NCBI RefSeq assembly: GCF_014764505.1
Contig: NZ_JACXWX010000007.1
Span: 124,001-188,000, forward strand
Direction of reading: 5' to 3'
Length of the DNA: 64,000 nt
Origin: Phormidium tenue FACHB-886
GTDB taxonomy: Bacteria > Cyanobacteriota > Cyanobacteriia > Elainellales > Elainellaceae
Numbering within the stretch: position 1 is the stretch's first letter; each line of letters starts with the position of its first letter. Shown here piece after piece: positions 45,647 to 54,835 of this stretch. The position numbers and the translations under genes are program-made. The notes beneath the pieces are model-generated. The model was not told the origin of the DNA. It saw only the letters and a program-made list of their open reading frames with translations, and made no database searches.

Positions 45647-46103
45647 GATCCTGTCCCAAGTCCATAATAAAATTTAATCTACTGAGGAATAATAAAGGAG
45701 CACTGCAAACTTTTCTAGTTCGTGGCAGCGCTGGCTGTAAGTCTGATGGCATAAGCAAAGAGATAGGTGGCGCTAAACATCGCTAGATTATGCTCTCCTC
45801 AACAAAATTGCTTCCTCCTTTTTATAGAGATCCAACCAGTCCAATTGCTAGAAGCCATCTAGGGCTATTGCCAATAGTTGCTGAAATCAAAGTTAGGGTG
45901 CTAAAGCCGGATAGTTTTCTGAGGAGACAGGCTTGATTGAATTTGAATTTTGGCTGCCAGTATCAAGCGTTAAAAGCACGACGCACAAAGCTTTGAGAAT
46001 TGCAAGGGCAGATGGTCTGATCTAGACGTTCAAACTGCACAAAGTAACTTTAGAATATTAAAAACAGCAAAATTTCGTACCCTAAGGCGGGAAATCAAAT
46101 CCT
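45647..46103. other. 457-bp divergent intergenic region
   Basis: No gene is visible. It carries the promoters of the channel gene (minus) and the M16 peptidase pair (plus). I cannot place a clear promoter or repeat in it. Confidence 0.45.
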
Positions 46104-47381
46104 TTGGTTGCACTTCTTAAAGCAGATTTTCCCAATGCAGACCGGTGTTCTGTAAATCAATTTCGGCTAGACAATGGGTTAACTGTCATTCACCAGCAAG
46201 TGACAGCCGCCCCTGCAGTCGTCGTAGATGTATGGGTTAAAGCAGGTGCGGCGGCTGAGCCAAGCGCTTGGTCAGGCATGGCTCATTTCCTAGAACACAT
46301 GATTTTTAAGGGAACCGATCGCCTCCTGCCCGGACAGTTCGACCAGATTATTGAGAATCGCGGCGGCATTACCAATGCTGCCACCAGCCACGACTACGCC
46401 CACTACTACATCAATACAGCCAGCAGCTGCCTGCCCAAAGCCTTACCTTGCCTTGCCGAACTGCTGACCCAAGCGGCTATCCCAGCTGAAGAATTTGAAC
46501 TCGAGCGGGAAGTGGTGCTCGAAGAAATTCGTCAGTGGCAAGATGACTCAGATGCGGTAGGCTACCAAGCGCTGATGAGCAGCATCTACCAGCAGCACCC
46601 CTATGGACAACCCGTGTTGGGCAATCCATTAGCGCTGAAGCAGCAATCTCCCCAAGAAATGCGTTGCTTCCACCGCGCCCACTACCAGCCTGAGAAGATG
46701 AGTGTGATGGTGGTGGGGGATATTGCCTGTGACCCTGCCTTAGAGCTGGTTGAGCGATCGTTTAAGTTTCCATCTGCAGGGGTCTGTCCACGTCCAGCGA
46801 TCGTTCCAGAACCAAGCCTGACTGAAATCCGACGACAGGAGCTCCGGCGACCCCGCTTGGGGCTGGCCCGCTTAATGATGGGCTGGATGGGAGCTGGGGT
46901 GGAAGACCTCCGTAGCGCCTACGGACTCGATCTGCTCTCTGTGCTATTGGCAAGCGGACGAACTTCACGCCTAGTGCGAGAACTCCGAGAAGAGCGGCAG
47001 CTCGTTCAGGAGATTGGCAGTAGCTTCTCACTCCAGCGAGACTCTAGCCTGCTGACGCTAACCGCATGGCTAGAACCTCAGCACCTCGCTGCAGTCGAAG
47101 CAATTATTACCGATCGCCTCGCTGAGCTAGCGGTGTCCGTTTCAGAAACAGAGCTAGAGCGCTACAAACGTCTCCTCTGCAATGATTTTGCTTTTTCAAC
47201 AGAAACCTGTAGCCAAATTGCCGGGCTCTACGGCTACTACAGCACGATTGCCCAACCTGAGCAAGCACTTTGCTACCCACAAATCATTCGATCGCTGCAG
47301 ACTGAAGAACTGCGTCAGCTAGCCGAACAGTACCTTTCACCTGAGCGCTACGCTGTGACAGTGCTGCTGCCAGAAGAATAG
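46104..47381 (+). CDS. M16 family zinc metallopeptidase, catalytic subunit
   Basis: 425 residues. The inverted zinc motif HxxEH is present (MAHFLEHMIFKGTDR), with the downstream glutamate in ELEREVVLEEIRQW. The C-terminal half repeats the fold. Homologs pair with a second, non-catalytic M16 subunit and degrade peptides in the cytoplasm or envelope; that partner gene follows 88 bp downstream. The start is a TTG, as no ATG or GTG fits before the conserved block NQFRLDNGLTVIHQQV. The final codons are duplicated behind the stop (47361-47410). Confidence 0.9.
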   Translation: MVALLKADFPNADRCSVNQFRLDNGLTVIHQQVTAAPAVVVDVWVKAGAAAEPSAWSGMAHFLEHMIFKGTDRLLPGQFDQIIENRGGITNAATSHDYAHYYINTASSCLPKALPCLAELLTQAAIPAEEFELEREVVLEEIRQWQDDSDAVGYQALMSSIYQQHPYGQPVLGNPLALKQQSPQEMRCFHRAHYQPEKMSVMVVGDIACDPALELVERSFKFPSAGVCPRPAIVPEPSLTEIRRQELRRPRLGLARLMMGWMGAGVEDLRSAYGLDLLSVLLASGRTSRLVRELREERQLVQEIGSSFSLQRDSSLLTLTAWLEPQHLAAVEAIITDRLAELAVSVSETELERYKRLLCNDFAFSTETCSQIAGLYGYYSTIAQPEQALCYPQIIRSLQTEELRQLAEQYLSPERYAVTVLLPEE

Positions 47382-47410
47382 AAGACGGTGCTGCTGCCAG
47401 AAGAATAGAA
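47361..47410. repeat. 27-bp tandem duplication across the M16 stop codon
   Basis: GTGCTGCTGCCAGAAGAATA occurs at 47361 and again at 47388, with 23 identical bases from each start. The first copy encodes the last codons and stop of the gene; the second lies outside it. Confidence 0.85.
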
Positions 47411-47469
47411 TAAGAGATACTGAATAGCGCATCAGGTGTACAGTTCTCTCTTCATTTCCTATTTTTAAC

Positions 47470-48786
47470 ATGCCGATTAAACACAGCATCGCCCACTTGC
47501 TCCAGAATCGTACCGTTCATCGGGCTGTGCTAGACAATGGCATGGTAGTGCTGGCAGTTGAAAATCCAGCAGCAGACATAGTGGCAGCACGGCTGTTTGT
47601 TCAAGCAGGCGGACGCTATGAATCACCCGCACGGGCGGGCTTGTCGCACCTGCTGGCATCGGTGATTACCAAAGGAACCGATCGCCTTTCATCTCAAGAA
47701 ATTGCCGAGCAGGTTGAATCTGTGGGGGCCAGTTTAGGAGCCGATGCCACGGCTGACTACTGCCTGATGAGTCTGAAGACCGTCTCGACGGATTTCGCAG
47801 CTATGCTGCATCTCATGGCAGAACTGCTGCGATCGCCTTCTTTCCCAGAGGCAGAGGTAGAGCTAGAGCGCCGCCTGACGCTGCAAGGTATCCGCTCAAT
47901 GCAGGAGCAGCCCTTTGCGGTTGCCAATGCTCAACTGCGGCAGGCGATGTATCAAGACCATCCTTATGCCCAGCCCAGCCTGGGGACTGAGGAAACGGCT
48001 GGCGCTCTCAGCCGAGCAGACCTGCAGCACTATCACCAAACCTATTTCCGTCCTGACAATATGGTGATCAGTATTGTCGGGCGGATTGCTCCAGAGGCAG
48101 CAATTGCCTTGGTCGATCAAATCTTTGGCGACTGGCAAATCCCCACGCAGCCCGACGGCTCCGTGACGCTCCTGCCGTCGCTGCACCTGCCCAGCCTCAC
48201 GCCGCACCCAGAGCGTGTAATCACCGTGCAAGAGACGCAGCAGGCGATCGTCATGCTGGGCTATTTGGCGGTGTCGGTGCAAAATGCAGACCACATGGCG
48301 CTAAAGCTGCTCAATACCTACTTGGGCAATGGCTTGTCGAGTCGGCTGTTTGTAGAGCTACGAGAAAAGCGGGGACTGGCTTACGAAGTGTCTGCTTACT
48401 ATCCCACGCGGGCGGACTGGTCGCACTTTGTCACCTATATGGGCACCGCTCCCGAAAATACCGCCGTGGCGCTAGAAGGGCTGAAACATGAAGTCGATCG
48501 TCTGCGAACCACGCCGCTTACGCCCGACGAACTGGAAGCCGCCAAAAACAAGCTACTGGGACAGTATGCCTTAGGCAAACAGACCAACGCGCAGATCGCC
48601 CAGATTTTTGGCTGGTACGAAACGCTAGGATTGGGCATCGATTTCGATGAACAATTTCAGCAGCAGGTGGCAGCTGTGACCGCAGAAACAGCCCAAATGG
48701 TTGCCGAGCGCTATTTCACAGAGCCGTATGTTTCGTTGGTCGGTCCAGAAAAAGCGGTAGCACTGGCGGAGACGGCAGCGCTCTAG
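47470..48786 (+). CDS. M16 family peptidase-like protein, non-catalytic subunit
   Basis: 438 residues of the same fold as the previous gene, but the zinc motif is lost: the place of HxxEH reads LSHLLASVITKG. The C-terminal half keeps the arginine/tyrosine pair typical of the partner subunit (SSRLFVELREKRGLAYEVSA), which in related heterodimers contacts the substrate. It probably forms an active dimer with the product of 46104-47381. Order and spacing suggest a two-gene operon. Confidence 0.9.
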   Translation: MPIKHSIAHLLQNRTVHRAVLDNGMVVLAVENPAADIVAARLFVQAGGRYESPARAGLSHLLASVITKGTDRLSSQEIAEQVESVGASLGADATADYCLMSLKTVSTDFAAMLHLMAELLRSPSFPEAEVELERRLTLQGIRSMQEQPFAVANAQLRQAMYQDHPYAQPSLGTEETAGALSRADLQHYHQTYFRPDNMVISIVGRIAPEAAIALVDQIFGDWQIPTQPDGSVTLLPSLHLPSLTPHPERVITVQETQQAIVMLGYLAVSVQNADHMALKLLNTYLGNGLSSRLFVELREKRGLAYEVSAYYPTRADWSHFVTYMGTAPENTAVALEGLKHEVDRLRTTPLTPDELEAAKNKLLGQYALGKQTNAQIAQIFGWYETLGLGIDFDEQFQQQVAAVTAETAQMVAERYFTEPYVSLVGPEKAVALAETAAL

Positions 48787-48842
48787 GCATTATAGGCATC
48801 AATTATCAATCATCTAGGCATGAATATCAGGCGTGATTTATC

Positions 48843-50774
48843 GTGTCTCACTCCTCTTCCTTGATCGCCACCTACACGCAAGCGATCGCTACCCATCCCC
48901 ACCTCCTCGCCAACTATTGGCACTTGGGGCTGGCGTGGCTATTGCAAGGAGATGAGGCAGAAGCACAGGCGGCTTGGTTCTCAGCAGCAATGGCAATCGA
49001 TCCAGAGATTGTGGAGGCGGGTCTGACAGATCTGCTGGAGTTGCTGAGAGCAGAAGCAGCGGAGCAGCTAGCAGCCGGACACTTCTTCACAGCCGAACGG
49101 ATTTATCAACAAGTCTTGGAGCTAGGTGGAACCGCAACGGATGCCTTGGCATTGGGCAGTGCAGTGTCACAGCAGGGCAGATACGAAGAAGCGATCGCTC
49201 ATTGGCAAAGTGCGATCGAGTGGCAGCCCGACTGCGCCTTAGCTTTTGTGAAGCAAGCCGAAGTTTGGCAGAAGTTGGGACAGCTGGCAGAGGCGATCGC
49301 AGCTTATCAGCAGGCAATCGAGCTGGGAGCTGATGAGCAAACGCATTACCAACTGGGCTTATGTTTGGCAGCACAGGGGCAATGGCAGGCGGCAATCGAG
49401 CAATTTCAGCGGGTGCAACAGCCCGGTTCGGCAGAACTCCACGGAGATTGGGGCTGGGCACTGCTGCAAAACGGTGAGCAAGAGGCAGCGATCGATCAGT
49501 TTCAGCAGGTCTGCCATGAATTAAGCCATTCAGTGCTTCAGTTTCCTAGCGCGCAGTTAGAGCAGAGGCTAGCGGTTACAGCTAGCTTCTGCAATCCAGT
49601 CCAGCCGCCCTTTGCCCCAGTTCCCAGTTCAACCCAGCCGATCGAATTCTATGAAACAGCACAGGCTTGGGCAGCCGCTCAGCCGCCCAAGGACTACATT
49701 GATGTCTACAAGCCGCTGGATGCAGCTCAGGTCGTTTGCCTGATGCCACCCAAAACGCTAGACCCAGAAATTCACTTTAGCTTTCGGTTTGGGCAGGCGA
49801 TCGAGCTACCCAACACTTTTGTTACAACGATTGCCAACGGACAATTTTGGTTAAGCGCTGACCAAACCAGTAGCGCTGTTCTGACCGCAGCAGATCGGCT
49901 GATTGGCGATCTCTCGCCTCAGTTTCCGCTGCTGAGTCCGGGGCATCCTGACCAGCATCCAAGCCGACGATCGTATTTCCCAATTGTCGACTCCCTCGAA
50001 AAAGTTGACGGAACGGTGGCGGTGCTGGCTGGCTTGACGAATGACTTGTATTTTCACTGGATGCTGGACGTGCTGCCCCGCTGGAATTTATTGCAGCGCA
50101 GCGGCTTTGAGCTGAGCCAAATCGACAGCATCTTAGTGAGCAATCGCCTACCCTTTCAGCAGGAAACCTTAGAGCAATTGGGCATTCCGGCTGCCAAAAT
50201 TCTGCCGATCGAGCAACATCGATACCTACAGTCCGATCGATTAATTGTGCCGTCTTATCCGGGTGTGCCTGCCTGGATGCCGCGCTGGGCATGTGACTGG
50301 CTGCGTCAACTTTTGCTGATAGACACAAGCCAGCCCAAGACCCGCCTCTACATTAGCCGTCGCCAAGCTGCCCGCCGCATTCTCAATGAGGCAGCTGTAA
50401 TCGATCTGCTGGAACCCTACGGCTTTCAGTCTGTCGTGCTGGAAACGCTTTCGGTACAGGCGCAAGCCAAGCTGCTGGCAAGCGCTGAAGTAGTGGTTTC
50501 TGCTCATGGCGGCGGCTTGACTAATCTAGTATTTTGCTCTCCTCAAACAAAGGTGGTTGAGCTTTTCTCGCCGCGCTATGTGTATCCCTGCTACTGGTTT
50601 GTGAGCAACCTGATGGAGCTGCAATACTACTATCTGCTGGGCAAAACCCCGGCCGGGGTTTATCTCGACCGCCTCCTATGTCCAGACGATCGCCTTGCAG
50701 ATATTTGGATTGACCTGTCAGAACTGCGATCGCTCTTGGAACTAGCAGATGTTAATTTACCTGTGCCAAATTAA
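48843..50774 (+). CDS. TPR protein fused to a GT61-type glycosyltransferase
   Basis: 643 residues. The first about 230 are TPR repeats (for example EEAIAHWQSAIEWQPDCALA, AEAIAAYQQAIELGADEQTH, ALLQNGEQEAAIDQFQQV). The C-terminal part (about 320-640) is a GT61/DUF563 glycosyltransferase, with LTNDLYFHWMLDVLPRWNLL, RLYISRRQAARRILNE and EVVVSAHGGGLTNLVFCSPQ. It likely adds sugars to a polysaccharide or a protein, with the TPR part choosing the partner. The start is a GTG at 48843, since no upstream ATG exists. It converges with the DUF4347 gene. Confidence 0.85.
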   Translation: MSHSSSLIATYTQAIATHPHLLANYWHLGLAWLLQGDEAEAQAAWFSAAMAIDPEIVEAGLTDLLELLRAEAAEQLAAGHFFTAERIYQQVLELGGTATDALALGSAVSQQGRYEEAIAHWQSAIEWQPDCALAFVKQAEVWQKLGQLAEAIAAYQQAIELGADEQTHYQLGLCLAAQGQWQAAIEQFQRVQQPGSAELHGDWGWALLQNGEQEAAIDQFQQVCHELSHSVLQFPSAQLEQRLAVTASFCNPVQPPFAPVPSSTQPIEFYETAQAWAAAQPPKDYIDVYKPLDAAQVVCLMPPKTLDPEIHFSFRFGQAIELPNTFVTTIANGQFWLSADQTSSAVLTAADRLIGDLSPQFPLLSPGHPDQHPSRRSYFPIVDSLEKVDGTVAVLAGLTNDLYFHWMLDVLPRWNLLQRSGFELSQIDSILVSNRLPFQQETLEQLGIPAAKILPIEQHRYLQSDRLIVPSYPGVPAWMPRWACDWLRQLLLIDTSQPKTRLYISRRQAARRILNEAAVIDLLEPYGFQSVVLETLSVQAQAKLLASAEVVVSAHGGGLTNLVFCSPQTKVVELFSPRYVYPCYWFVSNLMELQYYYLLGKTPAGVYLDRLLCPDDRLADIWIDLSELRSLLELADVNLPVPN

Positions 50775-50792
50775 TCGCTTTGCGCTGAAACA

Positions 50793-50835
50793 AAATTGCT
50801 TTGAAAGCCGTTCTATGCGGCTTTCAAAGCAATTT
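50793..50835. terminator. bidirectional terminator
   Basis: AAATTGCTTTGAAAGCCG and its exact complement form an 18-bp stem with a 7-nt loop, between the GT61 gene and the convergent DUF4347 gene. Confidence 0.85.
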
Positions 50836-50840
50836 AGAGT

Positions 50841-53384
50841 TTATTCAAAGTAATTTGCTACTTTCAAAACACCTGCCGTCGCATCGTGTCTTGTTAGCTT
50901 AATGCCTGTCATATCCAGCAGCAGATCCCGATTGCTATTAAAACCACGCTGATTGTCGTTGACAGACAGGTAGGTGCGGTTGCCCAACCGGAAGAAAACC
51001 GCTTCACTGGCAGCAAGGGTTTGCTTGCCAGCTTTCTGTTGGTCTTTGTCAGAGTAAGCAGCTTTGACGGCCTGGCTCAACTTACCTTTGCCTGTACCTG
51101 CATTGAATAGCCCAGTGGGACGATCTGCCAGGGTAGGGGCGATGTCATTGAGCTGAATGCGTTCCGATCGAGAAACAGCACCAGCGTTCAAATGAATAAG
51201 GCTATCGGCTGCATCTGCTTGCGATCGGGCCAATTCTGGCTGTGAAGCACCAGCGTAGCGGAACCGATTGCCGCCGGCTTGCGTTAGCCCGTCTGCACCC
51301 AGCCCACCGCGTAAGAGGCTGTCGTGAGCAAGAGCTGTACTGCGAGTTGTGCCGCCGCCATTGAACTCAAACGCACCAATGTCTACTTTGCCGTCTCGCT
51401 TGATGCCGCGTTCGTCCGTGGTGGGTGCACCGTTGCTCACGCCTGTGTTGATCGCCGGACTGCCAGCTAGCAGCGCATGTGTGAGAATGCCACCTCCGTT
51501 GTCTTTGAGCGCGCCCAGCTTCGGGTCAATCAGCTTCACTTTGTCAGTCGCGTTGTTGTCGTTGCCAAAGCTGGTTTTCTTGGGCGGAAACTGAATGTTG
51601 CCGCCATTGTCGATTAAGGCGCGATTGGTATGCTGCTGAATGCCGTACTTTTCGTTGCCGTTGTCGGCAGTGTTGCTGTAGAAGATCGTGTTTTTAACAC
51701 TAACTTTGGCATTGTCAGGAGCGCTGATGCCGCCGCCTACCCAGCCTGCGTAGTTATTGGCGATCGTTGTGTTGATTATCTCGGTGTCGCTGTAAAGCGT
51801 CATACCGCCGCCCACATTGCTGTAGCCGGTACCAAACAGTTTGTTGCCCGAAAAGGTGCTGTTTGTGATGGTGGTGGGGGCGCTGTAGACCCACAAGCCA
51901 CCGCCTTGGTCGTAGCCTGTGTTATTGGCAATCGTGGAGTTGCTGAGCGTGAATTTGCCCGCTCCAACCGAGTTGCGAATATGGGCGATCGCCCCTGCTT
52001 TGCCGCCTTCCCCGCCTGCCAAGCCGGTAGCTTTGTTGTTGGTAAAAACACTGGCATCGATGCTGACATTATCTTCAGGATCAGCAAACAAATGGATCGC
52101 GCCCCCAGAGGCTTTGCTACGATTGCCGTCAAAGCGGCTGCTCTTAATCACGATCGAGTTGTTGCTGCGATCGGTATAGATCGCGCCGCCATATCCTCGT
52201 AGCGTTGGGTTCTCCCCTCCGCCTACCTGAGCAGCATCCGTATCGTTGTTGATGAACTGACTATTCTCAACGACGAGTTTTCCATTGAGGCTGTTGATTG
52301 CTGCACCATTAATGCCTTTGTTGTTGCTGAATCGGCTGTTGCGAACGGTGATTGCGCCCGGACTGACAAAGGCGATCGTAGCTCCTCGTTCATCATTGCC
52401 AGCGATCGCTTTATTTCCATCAAACTGGCTATTCGTGACAGTCAACGTATTTTCCCAGCGAGAGAAGATAGCGCTGCCGCCTTTGTCGGCTACGTTGTTC
52501 TTGAATTTCACCTTTTGAACAGTGATGGCCGCCTTGTGTTCGCCCAAAATTGCGCCACCTTGGTCAGCAGTATAGGCGTTTGCCAGCGTCAGGTTCTTCA
52601 GCGTCAGCTGAATTGGGCGGTCTTGATTAGAGTTGACGTAGAAGATGCGCGAGGCATTGCTGCCGCTGATGGTGAGGTCGCGGGCTGCCGCTGCATCGAT
52701 CGTCAGATTCTTGCCGGGCGGAATCTCGATCTGGCTCTTGAGGGCGATCGTTTTGCCCGCCAGACCTGCCGCAAATTGCACGGTATCCCCCGGTTTGGCA
52801 GCGGCAATTGCCGATCGCAGGGAACCTCTGCCGCTGTCGGCAGCGCTGTTAACGGTGACAATACCTAAATTGCCCTGGTAAGCTGCCATTGCAGCTGCAC
52901 TGAGGGCAGGAGCAGCTGCAATCGTGCCTGTAGCAATTTCCAAGTTCCAATTGCCATCTCTGCCAGTTACCGTATTGGAAGCTGCCACGTCAGCCCCCGT
53001 GAGCTGGCTGAGATGATTGACAAGTGATAATCCAGTTTCTCCGGCAGCGAGATTGCAGCCATACAGCAATAAATCGCCGTTTTCTGCCAGTGCTGCTTCC
53101 CATTGGTGGAGTTCAGCGCTGTAGCGGTCGATCGTCTCTGAGTTTAGCTTGGAGGAGCCAAGCTGCAGATTACCGGGTTCAGCATGAGAAAGAATTTGGA
53201 TGCTGCGAAGATTCGATCGTGCCTGTAGAGCCTGGGTGATTTGTGTGATGCCATCCTGGGTTGGGTCGAGCAAAATTACGGCAATGCCGGGTTGGATGCC
53301 TGCCTGCAGGCTTTCAGCATCCGTTACGGCAGCATCAATAAAGACAACAGTGTTGTCTTCTACATCGAGAGATTGAAGGGTCAT
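50841..53384 (-). CDS. DUF4347 / right-handed beta-helix surface protein
   Basis: About 847 residues from the chosen ATG (MTLQSLDVEDNTVVFIDAAV). Residues about 1-170 form the DUF4347 domain (VVFIDAAVTD, LQILSHAEPGNLQLG-like, NGDLLLYGCNLAAGETGLSL), found at the start of large bacterial adhesins and calcium-binding surface proteins. Residues about 175-680 are a parallel beta helix with Asn-rich rungs (LTVTNSQFDGNKAIAGN type) and a choice-of-anchor-Q end (DERGIKRDGKVDIGAFEF). The final part has VFFRLGNRTYLSVNDNQRGF. It is probably secreted, but no classical signal peptide is seen. 39 in-frame residues upstream of the start do not match DUF4347. Confidence 0.85.
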   Translation of the reverse strand: MTLQSLDVEDNTVVFIDAAVTDAESLQAGIQPGIAVILLDPTQDGITQITQALQARSNLRSIQILSHAEPGNLQLGSSKLNSETIDRYSAELHQWEAALAENGDLLLYGCNLAAGETGLSLVNHLSQLTGADVAASNTVTGRDGNWNLEIATGTIAAAPALSAAAMAAYQGNLGIVTVNSAADSGRGSLRSAIAAAKPGDTVQFAAGLAGKTIALKSQIEIPPGKNLTIDAAAARDLTISGSNASRIFYVNSNQDRPIQLTLKNLTLANAYTADQGGAILGEHKAAITVQKVKFKNNVADKGGSAIFSRWENTLTVTNSQFDGNKAIAGNDERGATIAFVSPGAITVRNSRFSNNKGINGAAINSLNGKLVVENSQFINNDTDAAQVGGGENPTLRGYGGAIYTDRSNNSIVIKSSRFDGNRSKASGGAIHLFADPEDNVSIDASVFTNNKATGLAGGEGGKAGAIAHIRNSVGAGKFTLSNSTIANNTGYDQGGGLWVYSAPTTITNSTFSGNKLFGTGYSNVGGGMTLYSDTEIINTTIANNYAGWVGGGISAPDNAKVSVKNTIFYSNTADNGNEKYGIQQHTNRALIDNGGNIQFPPKKTSFGNDNNATDKVKLIDPKLGALKDNGGGILTHALLAGSPAINTGVSNGAPTTDERGIKRDGKVDIGAFEFNGGGTTRSTALAHDSLLRGGLGADGLTQAGGNRFRYAGASQPELARSQADAADSLIHLNAGAVSRSERIQLNDIAPTLADRPTGLFNAGTGKGKLSQAVKAAYSDKDQQKAGKQTLAASEAVFFRLGNRTYLSVNDNQRGFNSNRDLLLDMTGIKLTRHDATAGVLKVANYFE

Positions 53385-54134
53385 GAACAGTTCAGCTTCC
53401 TGTAGAGGGTTTCCGTGCCGAGTCAGGAACTTGCAGCCGAGGTAGAAATACACTCGGTCAAATTGCTTGCTGCTATAGCGCTTTGTGCGACTAGGGCGCA
53501 ACTAACTGCATCGGCGGGGGACTCACCGCTTCAAGCAACACTTAAACAAACAGGAGAACGTAAGGAATATGAGTTAATTCAAACGGTAAAAGAGCTAGGT
53601 GATTAAAAGTGAAACAGTCTGGAGATAAAGCGATCGAAAATTTTAACCGTGGGCTGGTTAATCTTGACGAAGAGTTTAGATATAAGGTTGCACAAAGCTT
53701 GTAAACACTAAAGAACTTGAGGTTAGCCTTTGATTACATAGCTCTATGCATCAGATTTTCTACATAAATTTTTCGCGAAATCAAGGTGAAGTCCGGATAG
53801 ATTTTTGTGATATCCAACTCAAATAAAAGTGACGGCAATCACACAAAGATATAACAGTGGATGCAGCAGATCTTCTCCAGAGAGCAAGAGCAAATCCTCA
53901 AAGGATACTTGAAAAGCATTCAAGATAAAGGGTGACTTTTTGTTGTATGTTACGTTGCGCGTGTCATACAGCAGAAACTTGCATCTCAGCCATTTTCAAG
54001 ATTCTTTAAAGAGTTTTGGGTTTAGATGGGATGCAATCTTAAACATCCGGAGATTCATTTTATGCAGCAGTAATATTGCAAGGTCAGGCACGGCTTGACT
54101 TCGCAAACAATTTTGCAGTCACCATCAACTATTT
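53385..54134. other. 750-bp intergenic region, no gene seen
   Basis: AT-rich and without a convincing gene on either strand. A short plus frame (53415-53606) is a shadow of the upstream end of the DUF4347 frame. Promoters for the DUF4347 gene and the gene at 54135 should lie here. Confidence 0.45.
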
Positions 54135-54467
54135 ATGAATACAAAGATGAATGAGGCAAGGCTAAATGAGCCAAAACGGAATGAATTAAACATGATAGAA
54201 AGCAGATTGAATCCTGAAGAGAATGATTCAAAACGCAACTTTGTTTCACTTCCGGCGTCATCTATAGAGAAGCAGCCATACAGTTCAGATGAAATCAGCT
54301 TTCAGTTGAGCTTTCGCTTCACCTGTGGCAACTCTTTCAAAGTGCTAATTGGCGTCGGGCTGTGTTTGGCGATCGGCTGGAATATTTACGCCACGTTGAA
54401 CTCCCGTTCTACTGTGCCATCTCAAGTGCCAACCCTACCCCAACCTTCTAATTTTTCAGTGCAGTAA
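54135..54467 (+). CDS. small single-helix membrane protein, hypothetical
   Basis: 110 residues. A polar, Asn/Glu/Lys-rich start with repeated MN and ES/RLN units (NEARLNEPKRNELNMIESRL) leads to one membrane helix (about 75-94, VLIGVGLCLAIGWNIYATL) and a short Pro/Ser/Thr-rich end. I do not recognise a family. The hydrophobic segment and isolated position support a real gene, but no ribosome-binding site stands out before the ATG. Confidence 0.5.
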   Translation: MNTKMNEARLNEPKRNELNMIESRLNPEENDSKRNFVSLPASSIEKQPYSSDEISFQLSFRFTCGNSFKVLIGVGLCLAIGWNIYATLNSRSTVPSQVPTLPQPSNFSVQ

Positions 54468-54835
54468 AATCGTTTGCACGCCTAGCTGCAAGAAACGCCC
54501 AAGCCGGTCGCCCACTCTGCAAACCACTACCCGATTGCAGCTCACCATCAAGCTGAAGAACTCGTTTGTCACAGCCGAAGGTGATATTCTGCTGATGCCA
54601 TGCACAGCAGCTCTCGGTTTCGTTATATTCAGCATACTCAGCCCCAGATCCGCCCAATTTGCACGCTCTTAACTTAAGAGCTGATACAGTAGCTCCAGGA
54701 TTCCAGGTGAAGCCCAACGATCTAGATTAAGCGTCCGAAATTACCGAACTGCTGAGCGTGATCAGAGTTATAGTTGATTCCTTATTTGTCCGTGTGTCTA
54801 ACCAGCTATCTCTGATCAGCTATCCTTGAGCAGCT
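54468..54835. other. 368-bp region before yvcK
   Basis: No gene on the plus strand. A minus frame (54448-54717) has no protein-like features. The promoter of yvcK should be in the right half; I see no clear -35/-10 pair. Confidence 0.45.

Noticed and set aside
54448-54717. 89-codon minus-strand frame before yvcK
   Set aside because: Overlaps the end of the small membrane protein gene and lacks protein-like features.
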